Shown here piece by piece: positions 11,098-22,392 of a stretch of 64,000 bases of DNA. The position numbers and the translations under genes were made by a program. The notes under the pieces are model-generated. The model did not search any database. It was given only the letters and a program-made list of their open reading frames with translations, and was not told the DNA's origin. Each line of letters starts with the position of its first letter. Position 1 is the stretch's first letter. The DNA is taken from positions 88,926,124 to 88,990,123 of the forward strand of contig OZ035961.1 in assembly GCA_964034945.1 (NCBI GenBank). The letters run 5' to 3'. This stretch comes from Chrysopilus asiliformis. Taxonomy: Eukaryota; Arthropoda; Insecta; Diptera; Rhagionidae.

Positions 11098-11510
11098 TTA
11101 ACCATAATATCCTCCATAGAAACCTCCATAGGGCCGGAAATATGGGCGATATGGCCTGTAAAATCCGTAATATGGCCTGTAAAATCCGTAAGGACGATAA
11201 AATCCGCCTCCATAAAATGGACGATAAAACGGTCGGTAGAAGGGCCGGTATCCAAATCCGAATTGTTCAGCGCCATCTAAATCGGATTTTTTGTCTTCAC
11301 CATCTGCTAGCGGTTCACTATCGCCGACTGGATCCTTGGCAGGATTTTCAGCAACATTTTCTTCTGGCAACGCCTCCGCAAATGCAACAGTCAACACCAA
11401 CACAATTCCAAAAATCTGCAATTTTTATTGAAAGAAAAAATGAAATCCTCTAAAACATTTAACAAATATTTTAATTTTAAATTCACACTCACGATTAAAA
11501 AACGCTTCAT
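11098..11510 (-). CDS. secreted RPFY/RPYF-repeat Gly-Tyr-rich protein
   Basis: This is a two-exon gene encoding 111 aa. Exon 1 (11510-11493) is MKRFLI, ending at GTGAGT. Exon 2 (11415-11098) follows a TTGCAG acceptor after a 77-nt intron. The signal peptide is MKRFLIIFGIVLVLTVAFAE. An acidic linker and the hinge SDLDGAEQFGFGYRP lead into repeated RPFY/FYRPY units and a GGFYGGYYG end. The hinge differs by one residue from the SDLEGAEQF of the gene at 6353, which strongly supports common ancestry. No cysteines. Role as for that paralogue: a secreted structural or defence peptide, not determinable here. Confidence 0.78.
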
Positions 11511-12009
11511 GTTGTTTACAAATTTTGAACACTTTTTATTTAAAAACCAGGCGCGCTTTTAAAAAGCTCTGAAGCTGTTGTTTAAAAAGTATGTAACTTT
11601 TAAGGTAAACCAAATGACAATGCGTAGCTATCGAAGCGTTCTAACGCTTTTTATATACTCGCTCATCAACTTACGTTTTTACCGGTCGGTGTCGTTGGCT
11701 GGTTTCAACATTAAATTGTATGAGCATAATAAGGCCCCCGCCTCAACAATAATCAGAACTAGTTTTTTTTCATCCAGCCAGACATTCATCTTTATTTTAA
11801 TATGATTAAAATATTTGTCTTTTTTGTGATTAATATTAGTTTAATGCATTGTCAATTATTTGTATTTTTTCTGATGATAAAAAAAGACGGACAAATCAAT
11901 GGTTTTTAGTTACAAGAGATTGGAAGTCTTAAGTTATTACATTCTTATACGTAGTATAATAAAGTATTGTATTCATGAAAAAATTGACCTGTTTATTTGC
12001 ATAAAAAAA
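11511..12009. other. upstream region of the 11098-11510 gene and spacer
   Basis: No gene seen. A TTTTAAAAG word on the minus strand near 11,556-11,565 could serve as a weak TATA element for the gene to its left. Confidence 0.3.
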
Positions 12010-12858
12010 ACATTTCCCGAGTACTCCTGAGTCGATTTGAGCATTCTTACAAAAATGTCTTTCTGTCAGTTCGTTTATCTGTCTGTTAGTCTGTCAGCAT
12101 GTGTATAAGATTTCTCAAAAGCTCATAGAGCTAGAACCATGAAATTTTACAGGAATGTTTAGTTCGGGAGTCAGAAGATTTTGTGAAAATCCGTTAATCA
12201 CTAAAATGGCGGCTTTCTAAAAATCGCAATTTCTTTTTCCGCGATTTATTTCAAAACTACGCATATTTTCAGTAATCTTAAAAACAATAAAATTTTGTAT
12301 TTTTATCTTTTAGATCTGCATAATCTCAAGCCGTTATCGAGATATACTGTTATTTTAAACAAATCAGTTTTTTTGTGATTTTCTCGAATAATATTGGTTT
12401 TTTATCTGGTTGTGCGTATGAAATTAATAAATGAGAATAGGATTCTCAACAATTTTGTCTTTTACCACTATCCGATATTGAGATATTTTCATTAAAATGT
12501 AAAAAATTAGATTTTTGTGAATTGAATGCAAATTAGCGGTTTTTCGAAACAGTTATTCTCTAGATTCCCTGTTTAGGGTAATTATTTCTAAACTGTTTTC
12601 GGGGATGAAACAGCTATGGCGCTAGGTCCCATATTCGGGAAAATTCAATAAGACTCTATATGATAACGGCAATATTTTTTTTGGAAAATTGTCTAATCCC
12701 GAACCTAATGTCAAAATTTAGAAATTTTTACCTGAAAGTCCTGTAAGGACATAGTCATTTTCTCGAAAGTTTTTAAGAAAGGGATTTTTAGGGTTTTTTC
12801 GTATTTCTAAAACCTGGTCAAAATACTTTAACCCAGTAACGACGGGTCCACGTTCTAG
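12010..12858 (+). mobile_element. Helitron-like repeat, family C
   Basis: It contains a degenerate GTCTGTTAGTCTGTC core and repeated (G/C)TTATCGAGATA(T/C) words. It ends in a decayed hairpin ACCCAGTAACGACGGGT, then CTAG at 12,855-12,858 and a T, as expected for a Helitron 3' end. The interior matches the sequence split by a Harbinger insertion at 39,125-39,207 and 40,474-40,900. No coding frame. The left boundary is approximate. Confidence 0.5.
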
Positions 12859-12859
12859 T

Positions 12860-14670
12860 AAGATCTGAATTATTTCAATAAAAAAAAACCCGCGTATTTA
12901 CCGAAATTTTCCAGTTCAATGTAGTTCATCGGAATTCTGCTAACTGCACAAATTTTTCAGCAAATATTTTGAAGAAACAATAACTAAAATTATAATATCA
13001 TAGAATTAGTGGTCATTCATCTGTGGAACATTCGATTACCAGACAAATTTTGTAAACAAAAATGGAAGCCAAATTGAGTGACGTCAAAGACTGCGTGTGC
13101 CACATTATCCCACCCGGAAATTTTTTATGAACAAACATTTGAAAATTCAACAGACTTTTCGAGATTCCACGCCTCTTCAATATGAAAACTGATACAGAAA
13201 TCCCCGACATTGAAAAATCTCAGCGGTTGATTTTTATTGATTCCATTTTCCATTTGTTGATTCATTGACGCGCCTAACTTTTATACAATTCTTTATTTGC
13301 CATCAGACGACGTGTGTCAAAGATGTTTTTGTGATGTTATTTATTGTCGCTCGAAAGAAAACTTTTAAGTGGCATATCATATTAAAACCAGCACATAATA
13401 AATGAATTGAAGATGATCTAATGTTGCACAGAATTTTGCACAGAATTTCGCACAATTTTTACAAATTCTCAGAAAAATACGGCTGGAAGTCATATAAAAG
13501 AAGGTGATCTCAAATGATTTTTTTTTATTTTAACAACATACTAATTGACACAGAAATTAAATGCTGTCGTCGGGGAATTACAGTGTCAAAAGTTTTGACG
13601 CGGAATTTCTGTTGTAAATAAAAAAGATTCCATAAACAACAAGACAAGTTGCAGTGCAAGATCATGGAAACCGTCTAATTGATGTAGCATGACTTTTAAC
13701 TTGATTACGTGAAGTTTGTCATGCCGGGTTTAATGTCGAACATAACCTAAACATCTTAGAAGCTGCTAAATCGTTTTTGAAACAAGAAAAAAACCAACAT
13801 TTCGTCTGATCTCCACGCGTTAAGCACGGTGGTCAATGGCAAGAAATTAACAAATCTTGAAAACACGACTCAAGGTCTCAATAATACGCGGTCTGATGAG
13901 TTGCAACATAACTTTGTTATGTCAGACACATTTAGCTGTAGCAATGCGTGAATCACCATTGGAGCGAAGCATCTTCAAAATTTAACGCGAAAAACCTTCA
14001 CAGGTAGAGAGATGTCCAAACAATTTGAAGTTCAGGTTCAAATCAAACTTGGGTGCTTCGAACTTTGTTGTGGTCAGTTTAGGAAAATTTATGGTCTAAC
14101 AATTGTTGTCCGGAAATCGCAAAGGTTTTTAATTGAATATCATTATCAGATTTACATTTGGCTTATAGAATAGAAATTTGATTTAAAAAAAAGTATGGTT
14201 GCTTTGCTGTCATTAAAGCATTTAATTTTAATGAAGTGTAAATAATTGCTTTATTGTGGTCAAAGATCTTTACACCGGCGACCTTTGCAAACTCTTTTGT
14301 TAATCTCATTGTCCAACTAAAGTTGTTGGAAAATTGCTTTTTCGGTAAATCCCGAATATCGTTGTTAAAAAAACACTCACAAAAGTATCTTTCCCTTGAC
14401 CTGTTTTTAAAAGCGAAATCGAAAGGAAGGTAATTTCACTTTCATTCAAGCAAATTGTTTTTTTTTTTTAATTTTGCGAATAAAAACATTTTAGTTCTAA
14501 AAACAATTTGCTTCATGAAACCCGATATGTAAAAGTAATTTAGTTTAAAAAAAATGAACTCTTTGTAGGAGCCAAACGACTTATTCTGTTTTATTGTTAT
14601 ATTTAAACAATTTTGGTTAAAAATCATAGTATTTTGTGCTGTTTAAAAGTTTAAATATCTAAAAACGATA
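12860..14670. other. intergenic DNA with an unclassified decayed repeat
   Basis: At about 13,600-14,110 the base composition rises and the text looks formerly coding, but every frame has several stops. I could not assign it. It may be a dead transposon. Nothing else is supportable. Confidence 0.3.
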
Positions 14671-14674
14671 TATT

Positions 14675-14888
14675 GGGCCGTATGTATAAAAAATGAGCAT
14701 TTATATACTCCACTTTTTTGGAGCAAATTTTCAAGTTTCTATGAATAAAAGTGGACAAATACGCTTTCAAAACTTTGGCAATGAAATCATGTTATCAAAA
14801 TACAACATTTGCTCACTTTTGTTCATTAAAATTGGAGACTTTGCTCCAAAAAAAGTTTAGTATATACTCATTTTTATGTATACGGCCC
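14675..14888. mobile_element. MITE, 214 bp, with about 50-bp terminal inverted repeats
   Basis: Termini are GGGCCGTATGTATAAAAAAT at 14,675 and the complement ...CATTTTTATGTATACGGCCC ending at 14,888. Pairing continues through TTTGGAGCAAA / TTTGCTCCAAA. Three-base flanks ATT occur on both sides (14,672-14,674; 14,889-14,891). GGG ends with a 3-bp duplication suggest a PIF/Harbinger relative. Confidence 0.7.
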
Positions 14889-15267
14889 ATTGACGCACTT
14901 AATTTAAAAAAAAAACTTTAATAAAGACAATATTTTCAAATCAAGGACATAATTAGCCGGGCATTCCACTTGGGCGCCATTTTCAAATTACTAATTATTA
15001 CCCTATCAAAAGATTTTGTGGTTTTAGAAATTTTTGTTCCGCATACACAGAAAAAAATTGAGTAGAAAAATTTTCTTGTTTTTTGGGCGTGAGAAATCTT
15101 TGCGGTTTCTTATGCTAATAAGATATTTTATTGATTTTTCTATTTCAGAAGTTACATTTTGACGACGTTTTTGTATATGATTATGGAAAATGTTTCTTGA
15201 ACGAGCGGAGGAGATGCTAAGCAAGGAATAATCTACTTTTTATTTCGCTTCACAACTTTTTTCTATA

Positions 15268-15690
15268 AAAATGTATATTTTTACTCTATATGAGATTCAT
15301 ATAGAAGTATATTAGATTTAGTATACCGTTTATAACGCATCAAACCAATCGTCGGACACAAAAATGACAAAATATTTTGATTTTCGCATATCAGTCCGTC
15401 TGTGTGTCTGTTGGCCTGTCCGGGAACATCGTCACTTTAGAAAAGAATTGATCTAGAGACTTGAAAATTTTACAGTCACGTTTCTCGTAAATAGTAAGGG
15501 TAAGTTATTTACCGCGGGTAAAGTTCCTTTTTCTCTCCCCCATACAATTGAAAAATTTTCTCGAAAACGGTGCATCATAACGAAAAATTCATAAAGAAAA
15601 AATGTGTTTACAATATGACTTTACATAACCGTTCCATACATCAAAATTCAAACGGACCACTCCTTCTCCCTCTCGCACATTAATTCTTTT
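15268..15690 (+). mobile_element. DINE-1-like element, family A
   Basis: It begins with TTTTTACTCTATATGAGATTCATATAGAAGTATATTAG (the 5' asymmetric repeat region, here summarised), then ATACCGTTTATAACGCATC, a short (GTCC/GTGT)n core and GAATTGATCTAGAGACTTG, with the body extending to about 15,690. Open frames inside it are incidental. Confidence 0.65.
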
Positions 15691-15699
15691 TTTAAATTC

Positions 15700-16551
15700 C
15701 TTTAAATGCGTAATCATACTTTCGTACAGCATGTTTTTTTTTGACATTCGATTATTGCAATTTCTCGATTTATGCAAACGGCTTAAAATTTGTCTTGTGC
15801 ATAAATCAAACTTGGACTGTACTTGCAATCTCGACTTCAAAAAAAAGTAATAAAAGAAAAATATACACGAAAAAAAACCTATTTATTTGAACAGCCTTTA
15901 AGCAATCCAAACCAAAATTCCCTACAAAAATTGGAATTCTTTTAAGTTGATCCTTCCCCGCAGATTTTTCTAGCGGTGGGCAAGGATATTTTTCAATCCC
16001 AAATTTGGTTTTTTGAATAATTATTTCATTGAAAGAATGAACTAAAAAATTTCTTGTATTATTCAAATAAGTCGTTGCTTCAATCTTTTTTCTCCCACCC
16101 GCCATTCTTTTGAGATATTTCAATCAGAAGTCTCGTAGTTGAATCTAAATGGTTTCGAGAGAAACAAAACTATTCCATGATCAAAATGATCAAAAAATTC
16201 AAATAGATTTCAAGATATCTACTTCTAATGCTCAGAATATTCTCCAATAATTTGTTTTAAATTTTTTAATACACTTTGAAATTTAATTTTAGAAAAAAAA
16301 TGTTCAATTCATATTACCAGTTTTCCAAAAAAAAAAACAGTTTAGTTTTTGCACTGTCTGTCGATAATAAAACAACTTTAAAGATGGAATTTTCTTGAAA
16401 AAAAATTTGCCCCTTTATTTTGAAAAAAGAGACCATAGAATTGATAAAACTTCCCACACAGTAAAAAAACGCTGAAATTAATAATAATAAAAAAAAACCC
16501 ATTACTTCTTTTTAGTTTTTTATTTTAAACTATCTAAAGAAAAACACATTT
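15700..16551. other. intergenic DNA
   Basis: A 105-codon minus-strand frame at 15,806-16,123 (ending in a hydrophobic segment) has no recognisable homology or splice context, so I do not call it. The 3' UTR of the next gene, with AATAAA on the minus strand near 16,520, lies at the right end. Confidence 0.35.
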
Positions 16552-17206
16552 TTAACCATAGAATCCACCATAGCCTCGACCATAATATCTGCGTCCATAA
16601 CCGCCATATCTGGAAAAATAAATATATTTTATGAAATTTTAAAAGGTAATTTCTTATGAACTTTTATTGAAAATGAGTGTTTAAAACTTAGAAAACAGTT
16701 AAAAAATTTTGCACAAAAACCAACTTTTTTTTCCAACAAAATTAATTAGCTCACCTTCCGAATCCTCCGAAACCCCCGTATCCGCCACCGTAATATCCAC
16801 CACCATAACCTCCGTATCCCCCATATCCCCCATATCCGCCATAAGGATTATAGCTTCGTCTGTAGAAGCTTCCGTAATATGGGGAGCCAAAACCTCCAAA
16901 CCCACCAAAGAATTGTTCTTGTGGCTCTAAATCTTCAGTTTTTTCCTTAGTATCCTCCGCAGGAACCACACTTGCCGCTGAACCTAAAGTTTAAGCCAAA
17001 CAAAAGTTTTTTTTAACGTTTATGTTTTTTCAATCCACTTTTAAGGACTACCTGAATCCTGACTACTTTGGCCATGGACAAAACAGACAAAAATGGCCAG
17101 CAAAATTGCAACTAAAATACAAAAAAAAACAAAACATTTATTCACTCTATGTTCAAATTACACTTTATAGTAAAAAAAATTTACCAATTCCAATGGTTAG
17201 CTTCAT
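16552..17206 (-). CDS. secreted YGG-repeat protein (four exons)
   Basis: Minus-strand gene encoding 122 aa. Exons: 17206-17185 (22 nt, MKLTIGI plus one base), 17111-17052 (60 nt), 16983-16755 (229 nt) and 16609-16552 (58 nt). Phases 1, 1 and 2 agree at every junction and all introns are GT-AG. The signal peptide is MKLTIGIVAILLAIFVCFVH, with cleavage near Gly-Gln. An acidic linker carries the family hinge as EDLEPQEQF, then GFGGFG and a run of YGG/GYGG units. The last exon adds YGGYGRRYYGRGYGGFYG and a stop. The arginine at the final junction is split across the intron (AG|A). The basic C terminus supplied by a separate small exon could be varied by alternative splicing. Function as for the other family members: extracellular structural or GY-type antimicrobial candidate. 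Confidence 0.75.
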
Positions 17207-17311
17207 TTTGCACCAATCAACTTAACTTTTGAAAATCCAAGTAAAAATACGTTATGAGATCAGCGAAATTTAAACAGATTACGTCTTTTGTGACAACGTT
17301 CGAAGTAGAAC

Positions 17312-17345
17312 TGAGGGCTCATGGTCCAAAATTATCACATTTATA
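17312..17345 (-). promoter_or_regulatory. core promoter (TATA plus Inr) of the 16552-17206 gene
   Basis: On the minus strand TATAAAT occupies 17,345-17,339, and an arthropod initiator TCAGTT follows with its A at 17,312, 33 bp downstream of the first T. The spacing is right for TATA/Inr promoters and predicts a 106-nt 5' UTR. Confidence 0.6.
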
Positions 17346-17857
17346 CTCTTCATCGCCCAATGGCACAGAACACTCCCCAAAAGAAGTTAACAACCTTTTA
17401 AAATGGTTCAACACCATAAGAAGAGTTCTTTTAGCATCACAAATCTATTCACATCAAATGGGTTTCATTCTTTATTTTTTCGATTTTCTTTTAGAAAACA
17501 CTTAAAAAAAACTTGTCTCATCCACGAAACGCTTCAAATACCTAAACTGTATCTGATTCTATTTTACGCAATCTTTCTTACATCGAAATTTAATTGAAGG
17601 ATTTATGGTAATTAACGCTTACTGGTGGTAATTCATTTATTGCGATTTACTATCAAAAAAAGCGGTTTGCTGGTAATTAAAGAAAAAAGAAAACTATAAA
17701 AATTTTAAAAAATGTGGAATTTCCAGTTCTTGTTTTATGGGATTGTTTTTTTTCAAAAAAGGCAATCAAATATTTTGAGTATTTTTGAGTTTTATTACAT
17801 TCTATTCACAAAATTTAAGTGTAATTTTTACAAAAAATTCACTTCAATGGTTGCGAT

Positions 17858-18541
17858 TTAACCATAATATCCTCGTCTTCGGAAAAAGCGTCGTCTTCTG
17901 AATCCTCCGAACCCGCCGTAACCTCCGTATCCTCCATAACCTCCATAGCCCCCGTATCCACCGAATCTTCTAAATCCCCCGTAGCCCCCGTACCCACCGA
18001 ACCTTCTAAATCCCCCGTAGCCCCCGTAACCTCCGTAGCCCCCGTAACCTCCATAGCCCCCGTATCCGATTCCAATTGGGAAGAAAGTTTCCTCAGAATT
18101 CAAGTCTTTATCGTTTTCGCCTTCAGCAGCCTCCGAAGGACCTTCACCATCTCCATCTAACGAAGCGGCTTCTTCATTCCTGGACTCAACATCTTGAGGT
18201 TCTTTCTTAACTTCGCCGTCCACAAGTTGACCCTCAATCTTCGAATCAATTTCACCACTTTCGTGGCTCGGAACGGAAGCTGGGGGTACTTCAGCACTTG
18301 CACCTGCAATAATGATTTTTCCCCAATTAACCTTTTTACTAGTTAACACTATAATACCCATTAAAATTCTTACCTAATCCAACACCATTTGTAGCTTCTT
18401 CAGCATAGGCCACCGACGATGTTAACAGAAAACATCCGACTATTTAAAAAGAATGAAATAAATAAAAACAATTTATAAAAATTTTCCAGTCATCAACAAT
18501 AAGTAAATACATTATTTACCCAAAAACAAGTTTAACCTCAT
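17858..18541 (-). CDS. secreted YGG/FRRFGG-repeat protein (three exons)
   Basis: Minus-strand gene encoding 177 aa. Exons: 18541-18520 (22 nt, MRLNLFL plus one base), 18439-18374 (66 nt) and 18303-17858 (446 nt). Phases are 1 and 1, and the splice sites are GT-AG. The signal peptide is MRLNLFLVGCFLLTSSVAYA. A long acidic, Glu/Ser-rich linker ends with the hinge variant KDLNSEETF. About 85 residues of YGGYGG with FRRFGG insertions follow, and the protein closes with a strongly basic FRRRRFFRRRGYYG. The 22-nt first exon and second-exon layout match the neighbouring gene at 16,552-17,206, so the two are the closest pair. The acidic linker and basic tail could neutralise each other before processing, as in some pro-peptides (inference). 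TTTATT near 17,790 gives a minus-strand poly(A) signal. Confidence 0.78.
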
Positions 18542-18644
18542 GATTATATTATTATTCAAACGATTCTCTGTATGATTCTTTTGTCGACTAACGCGGTTCA
18601 CTGACAAAAGTGAAACTAAAAGTCGACTAAGGAGGATTCAATCA

Positions 18645-18651
18645 TTTTATA
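18645..18651 (-). promoter_or_regulatory. TATA box of the 17858-18541 gene
   Basis: Minus-strand TATAAAA, 104 bp upstream of the ATG. A TCAGTG initiator-like word lies downstream at about 18,600, farther than ideal, so the exact start is uncertain. Confidence 0.5.
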
Positions 18652-18654
18652 GAT

Positions 18655-19438
18655 TCTAAATAGAATTTTTTACCCATAATCACCGAATGTTTATTTTACA
18701 TTAAGCTAAAATTCAAGTTTTGTAATAAAATCAAGCCACCAACACTCGAATTTAAAGTAGGGGCATATCGTTTAGAGGTAATGAAAAATTATCATCGCAA
18801 ATTTAAAAATTTTCGGTTATTTATTTGTTTTTCGATCTGTTTTTTTTTGTGTTTTATTATTTTTCTGTATGTCTGAAATCGGTCTTCGTCTCGAGTTAAT
18901 AACAGCATGAAAGATTACTATAATTATCTTAATGTTCTCGAATTGTTCTGGGAAAACCACAAACATTTGCAGGATTTTTTTTAATACTCGTACTAATAAA
19001 TTAAGTATACGTCTTTAAGACCCAAGTTTTTAAAGCATTTTTATTAGCATTGCTTCTTGGTATTTGTTACAAAGTCTTTTGCATCACAAATTAAAGAATT
19101 ATTGTGTACACCTGATGGTTTATATTAAACATAGTTTAGGGTTTTAATGAATGAAACCGAAGAAAATATGTTTTTGTTTATTATTTCGACGGCTTTAAAA
19201 CATTCACGGTAAACAATTTTTAAAATTAGATTTTTAAAAAAAAACTGAAATTGTGAATATTTGTGATTTACATCCTGTGGTCATCTAAATTACATGTGGC
19301 GGCTATATTTAATGCTTTGCGTAAAGGAATCTTTCGTCTATTTTATACGCAAGGCAAATTGCCGGGCATTTGATATTCCAGCATGGCACAGAATAATTTG
19401 ATTTTGCAGCTATTTTCACTGCTCTGTCAAAATATAGT
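18655..19438. other. intergenic DNA
   Basis: AT-rich; no gene, RNA or repeat recognised. Confidence 0.4.
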
Positions 19439-19640
19439 CAATCCAAGTAATTTCACATCCATTTGACACCATGAGAGCGAACGAGAACAAATACTTTTGT
19501 CCTGTGTATTAACGAGAAATAATACAGCCAATCGAATGCATGGATTTCTCTTTACCGCACCCGCCGAAATTACTTTCATCCGCACTAGTGCAACGTCATT
19601 TTGACAAATAATTTTGTATGAACTGAAACCACTTGGATTG
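19439..19640. mobile_element. short MITE, 202 bp
   Basis: 17-bp inverted ends: CAATCCAAGTAATTTCA at 19,439 and the complement of CAATCCAAGTGGTTTCA ending at 19,640, with two mismatches. No target duplication is clear and there is no coding sequence. Confidence 0.55.
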
Positions 19641-20325
19641 CCTACACTTTGTCTCTGTTATGCCAATCACGGATAGTTTTTTAATAAATCTAAAGCGGTC
19701 TTACTGTGCCTCAATTTTTAAACGGAAAATTTCAAGTAGTCACCTAGAATTTTCGTTGATTTTCAGCCAACTGCAAAAAAAACGAAAATTATAGATGAAT
19801 TTACTAAATTTTTTTTTTTTTTGTGTATAACAATTATTAAAAGAAATTGCGCCGCAGGATAATCCCCCCCCCCCCCCCCCCCGTGCCGATGCCCATGGCT
19901 ATATTTGATTTTGCCAGTCTGTCCACAAACGAATTTATTTATTAAATACAAAAATATCACGCAAATTAGGCCAGAGCATTAGGTTTTTTTGATCAGTTCC
20001 AAAAAACCTTTGAAAAATAATAATAATATCTTCATCTGCCATAACCCATCAAAAACTTGAGATATTGCAACTGGGATCATTTTCTACTAACTAAAACCGC
20101 CATGTTATATCGGTTTCTACTTGACCGATTGCTCTAAAATTTTATGAGCTAGTACCTTATATAGGAATACAGAAATCCATATCGGACATCCCCTAAGTCA
20201 ATGTTTCCCAATCTAAGTACATGTACTTCGGCTGGTTCCAGGGGCTAAGTTAAATTTGAAAAAAATTGCGACAACTAAATTTTGAAAAACTGGCAACGTG
20301 TTGTAATAAAAAAAAAGATCTTGAA
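19641..20325. other. intergenic DNA with a poly-C tract
   Basis: A run of about 20 C residues lies at 19,863-19,882, one of several long homopolymer C or G runs in the window (others near 43,410 and 55,960). No gene seen. Confidence 0.5.
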
Positions 20326-20333
20326 TTTATATC

Positions 20334-21749
20334 CAGTGTTGGGGCCAGATAATTATTTTTTTATCTAGATAAAGATAAAGATAAATGCTCGTAATGTTTA
20401 TCTAGATAAGATAATAGATAATGAAAATATGAAAGATAATAGATAAGATAAGATAAAAAGCCAAATTATCTAGATAATTTTTAGATAAATATTTATTTTG
20501 ACATTGCACAAAATTCAAAATTACGTACTAAAAAAAATAGCACAAAATTTTTTGCTTTTCTTGATTTCCAATTTAAATATAATAAGAAACGAAATAATAA
20601 TAAAAGAAAACGGATAAGAAACGTTATCGTAACGTAACGAAATAACGAAATGATTTTCGGGCTTTTTCTTCAAAATTACGTTATAATGAACGTTATAGAA
20701 ATTCAATTCCGTTACCATAACGAAAAACGAAAAAAATATTACGTTTTTTCGTTGTTTATTAGTATTTCCTTGTTTTGTTCAGTATTATTTTTTGTGAAAT
20801 TTCCCACAAAAGTTCATCAAGTATAACCCCACAGACATAAAATATAATCAAAAATATTGGAGTAGTGTTTTTAATCGTATTTTGATTCTAAATCGGATTT
20901 TGTTTTGGCCAGATTCACTCTATTTCTGGAGATACAAAAATGGAAATCTTCTAAGCAAGTTTTTTGGTAGCGAAAAGATTTTCTTTTTAGTAACTCCAGA
21001 AGTAGAGCGAAATTCTATAAAAAAATTCTATATCTTTGATATCAAAATCACGCTTTTGTGGAGACAGTTTTTTTAATGAACAAAACTTTTGTGTCACATT
21101 TTTTTCCGTTTTTATTTGTATTTTCTTTTTGCTGAGTTTTATTATTTGTTATACAATTTATTTTTATGGAAACTGAACTGAATTACTTTGTGATAAACCA
21201 TTATTACAGTGCGTTTTTTTGTTTTCAGTTTCAATACAATGTGTAACGGAATAATAACATTATAACGTAACGAAATTAAGTTTTTTATCGATACAAAACG
21301 AAATAACGTCACGAAATATAAGTTTAATTTTGCTACGTAAGGAAATTTATAACGTTATGATTTTTTATTTCGTTCATAGCCCGGTTTACACTTGGCAACA
21401 GTTACTGGCAGAACTTTTTTTTTATGGACAAGAGAAGAGAGGCGATGGAAAGAGTGACACTTCGCTTCCTTGTCCGTAAACAAAAATTGTTGCCAAGTAT
21501 AAAACTGTTCCTAAAAAAAGTTTTTAGGTTTTCAAAAGTATGCAGAAAACAATTTCGTTTCAGCATTTTTTCAGATTTAATTTTTTGATTTTCGGTGGTA
21601 ACGATTATCTCTAGATAAATGGGATTTTCCTTTATCTAGATAAGATAAAGATAACTTTTTTGGAGTGTTATCTAGATAAGATAAAGATAACATTTTTTTT
21701 TATCTAGATGATTATCTAGATAATTATTATCTAGATAACCCCAACACTG
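20334..21749. mobile_element. non-autonomous hAT-type element, 1416 bp, with 8-bp TSD
   Basis: Termini are CAGTGTTGGGG at 20,334 and CCCCAACACTG ending at 21,749. Identical 8-bp duplications TTTATATC flank them (20,326-20,333; 21,750-21,757). Both ends are crowded with TATCTAGATAA and AGATAAGATAA words for about 150 bp, an unusually dense array of GATA-type hexamers. The middle is full of AACGTAACGAAATAACG-like text. There is no transposase frame; a 64-codon frame near 20,882 is chance. Confidence 0.85.
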
Positions 21750-21769
21750 TTTATATCATATTCTAAAAT

Positions 21770-22392
21770 CATATTCTAAACAGATTTTAACTTAATAAAT
21801 TTTTCAATAAGCCGTTTTCGAGAAAATAGAAAAAAAAAGTATTCTATTTGTATTGGGGAGGGGATAAGGACTGGTCTAACTGGATTTTGATGTATATATA
21901 AGTTATGTAAAATCATACTCTAAACACATTTCATCTTTATAAATTTTTCGATGCAATGCACAGATTTCAAACAGGAAAAAGTATTCCATTTGTATGTTTA
22001 GAGGGGGAAATAGTGGTCCGATTGGATTTTGATGTATGGATGAGTTATAATTTTTTCAATATGACTCACCGTTTTCAAGAAAATCGCTAAAAACTGTTTC
22101 ATTTGTATAGAGGAGGGAGGAAAGACTGGTTCAGTTTTGCCCGTTCAAGAACTTGGTCTAGCCATTTACGAAAAATGCAACTATACGAAATTGCAAATCT
22201 CTATCTCAATCTTTTCCAAAGTTATGGTATTCACGGACAGACAGACGGACGGACATGCGGAAATCAGAATTTTTTGTCATCCCAACATCCTGGTGTAGTT
22301 CATTTTTGTGTCCGATGATTGGTTTGATGCATTATAAATGGTATACTAAATCTAATATACTTCTATATGATACATCATATAGAGTATAAAAA
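21770..22392 (-). mobile_element. DINE-1-like element, family A (long copy)
   Basis: Read on the minus strand it starts TTTTTATACTCTATATGATG near 22,390, followed by TATTAGATTTAGTATACC, a (GTCC)n core at about 22,235-22,255, and the conserved CGTAAATGGCTAGACCAAG body. Its inner half is duplicated. The upstream hAT element sits at its 3' side. Confidence 0.65.

Noticed and set aside
15806..16123. 105-codon minus-strand frame ending in a hydrophobic segment
   Set aside because: A C-terminal hydrophobic run alone is not evidence in AT-rich DNA. No homology is recognised and no promoter or poly(A) context is evident.
16699..16930. Overlapping frames on both strands in the YGG-repeat exon
   Set aside because: Shadow frames of a GC-rich repetitive exon. 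The secreted GY-rich frame has a signal peptide and consistent splice phases.
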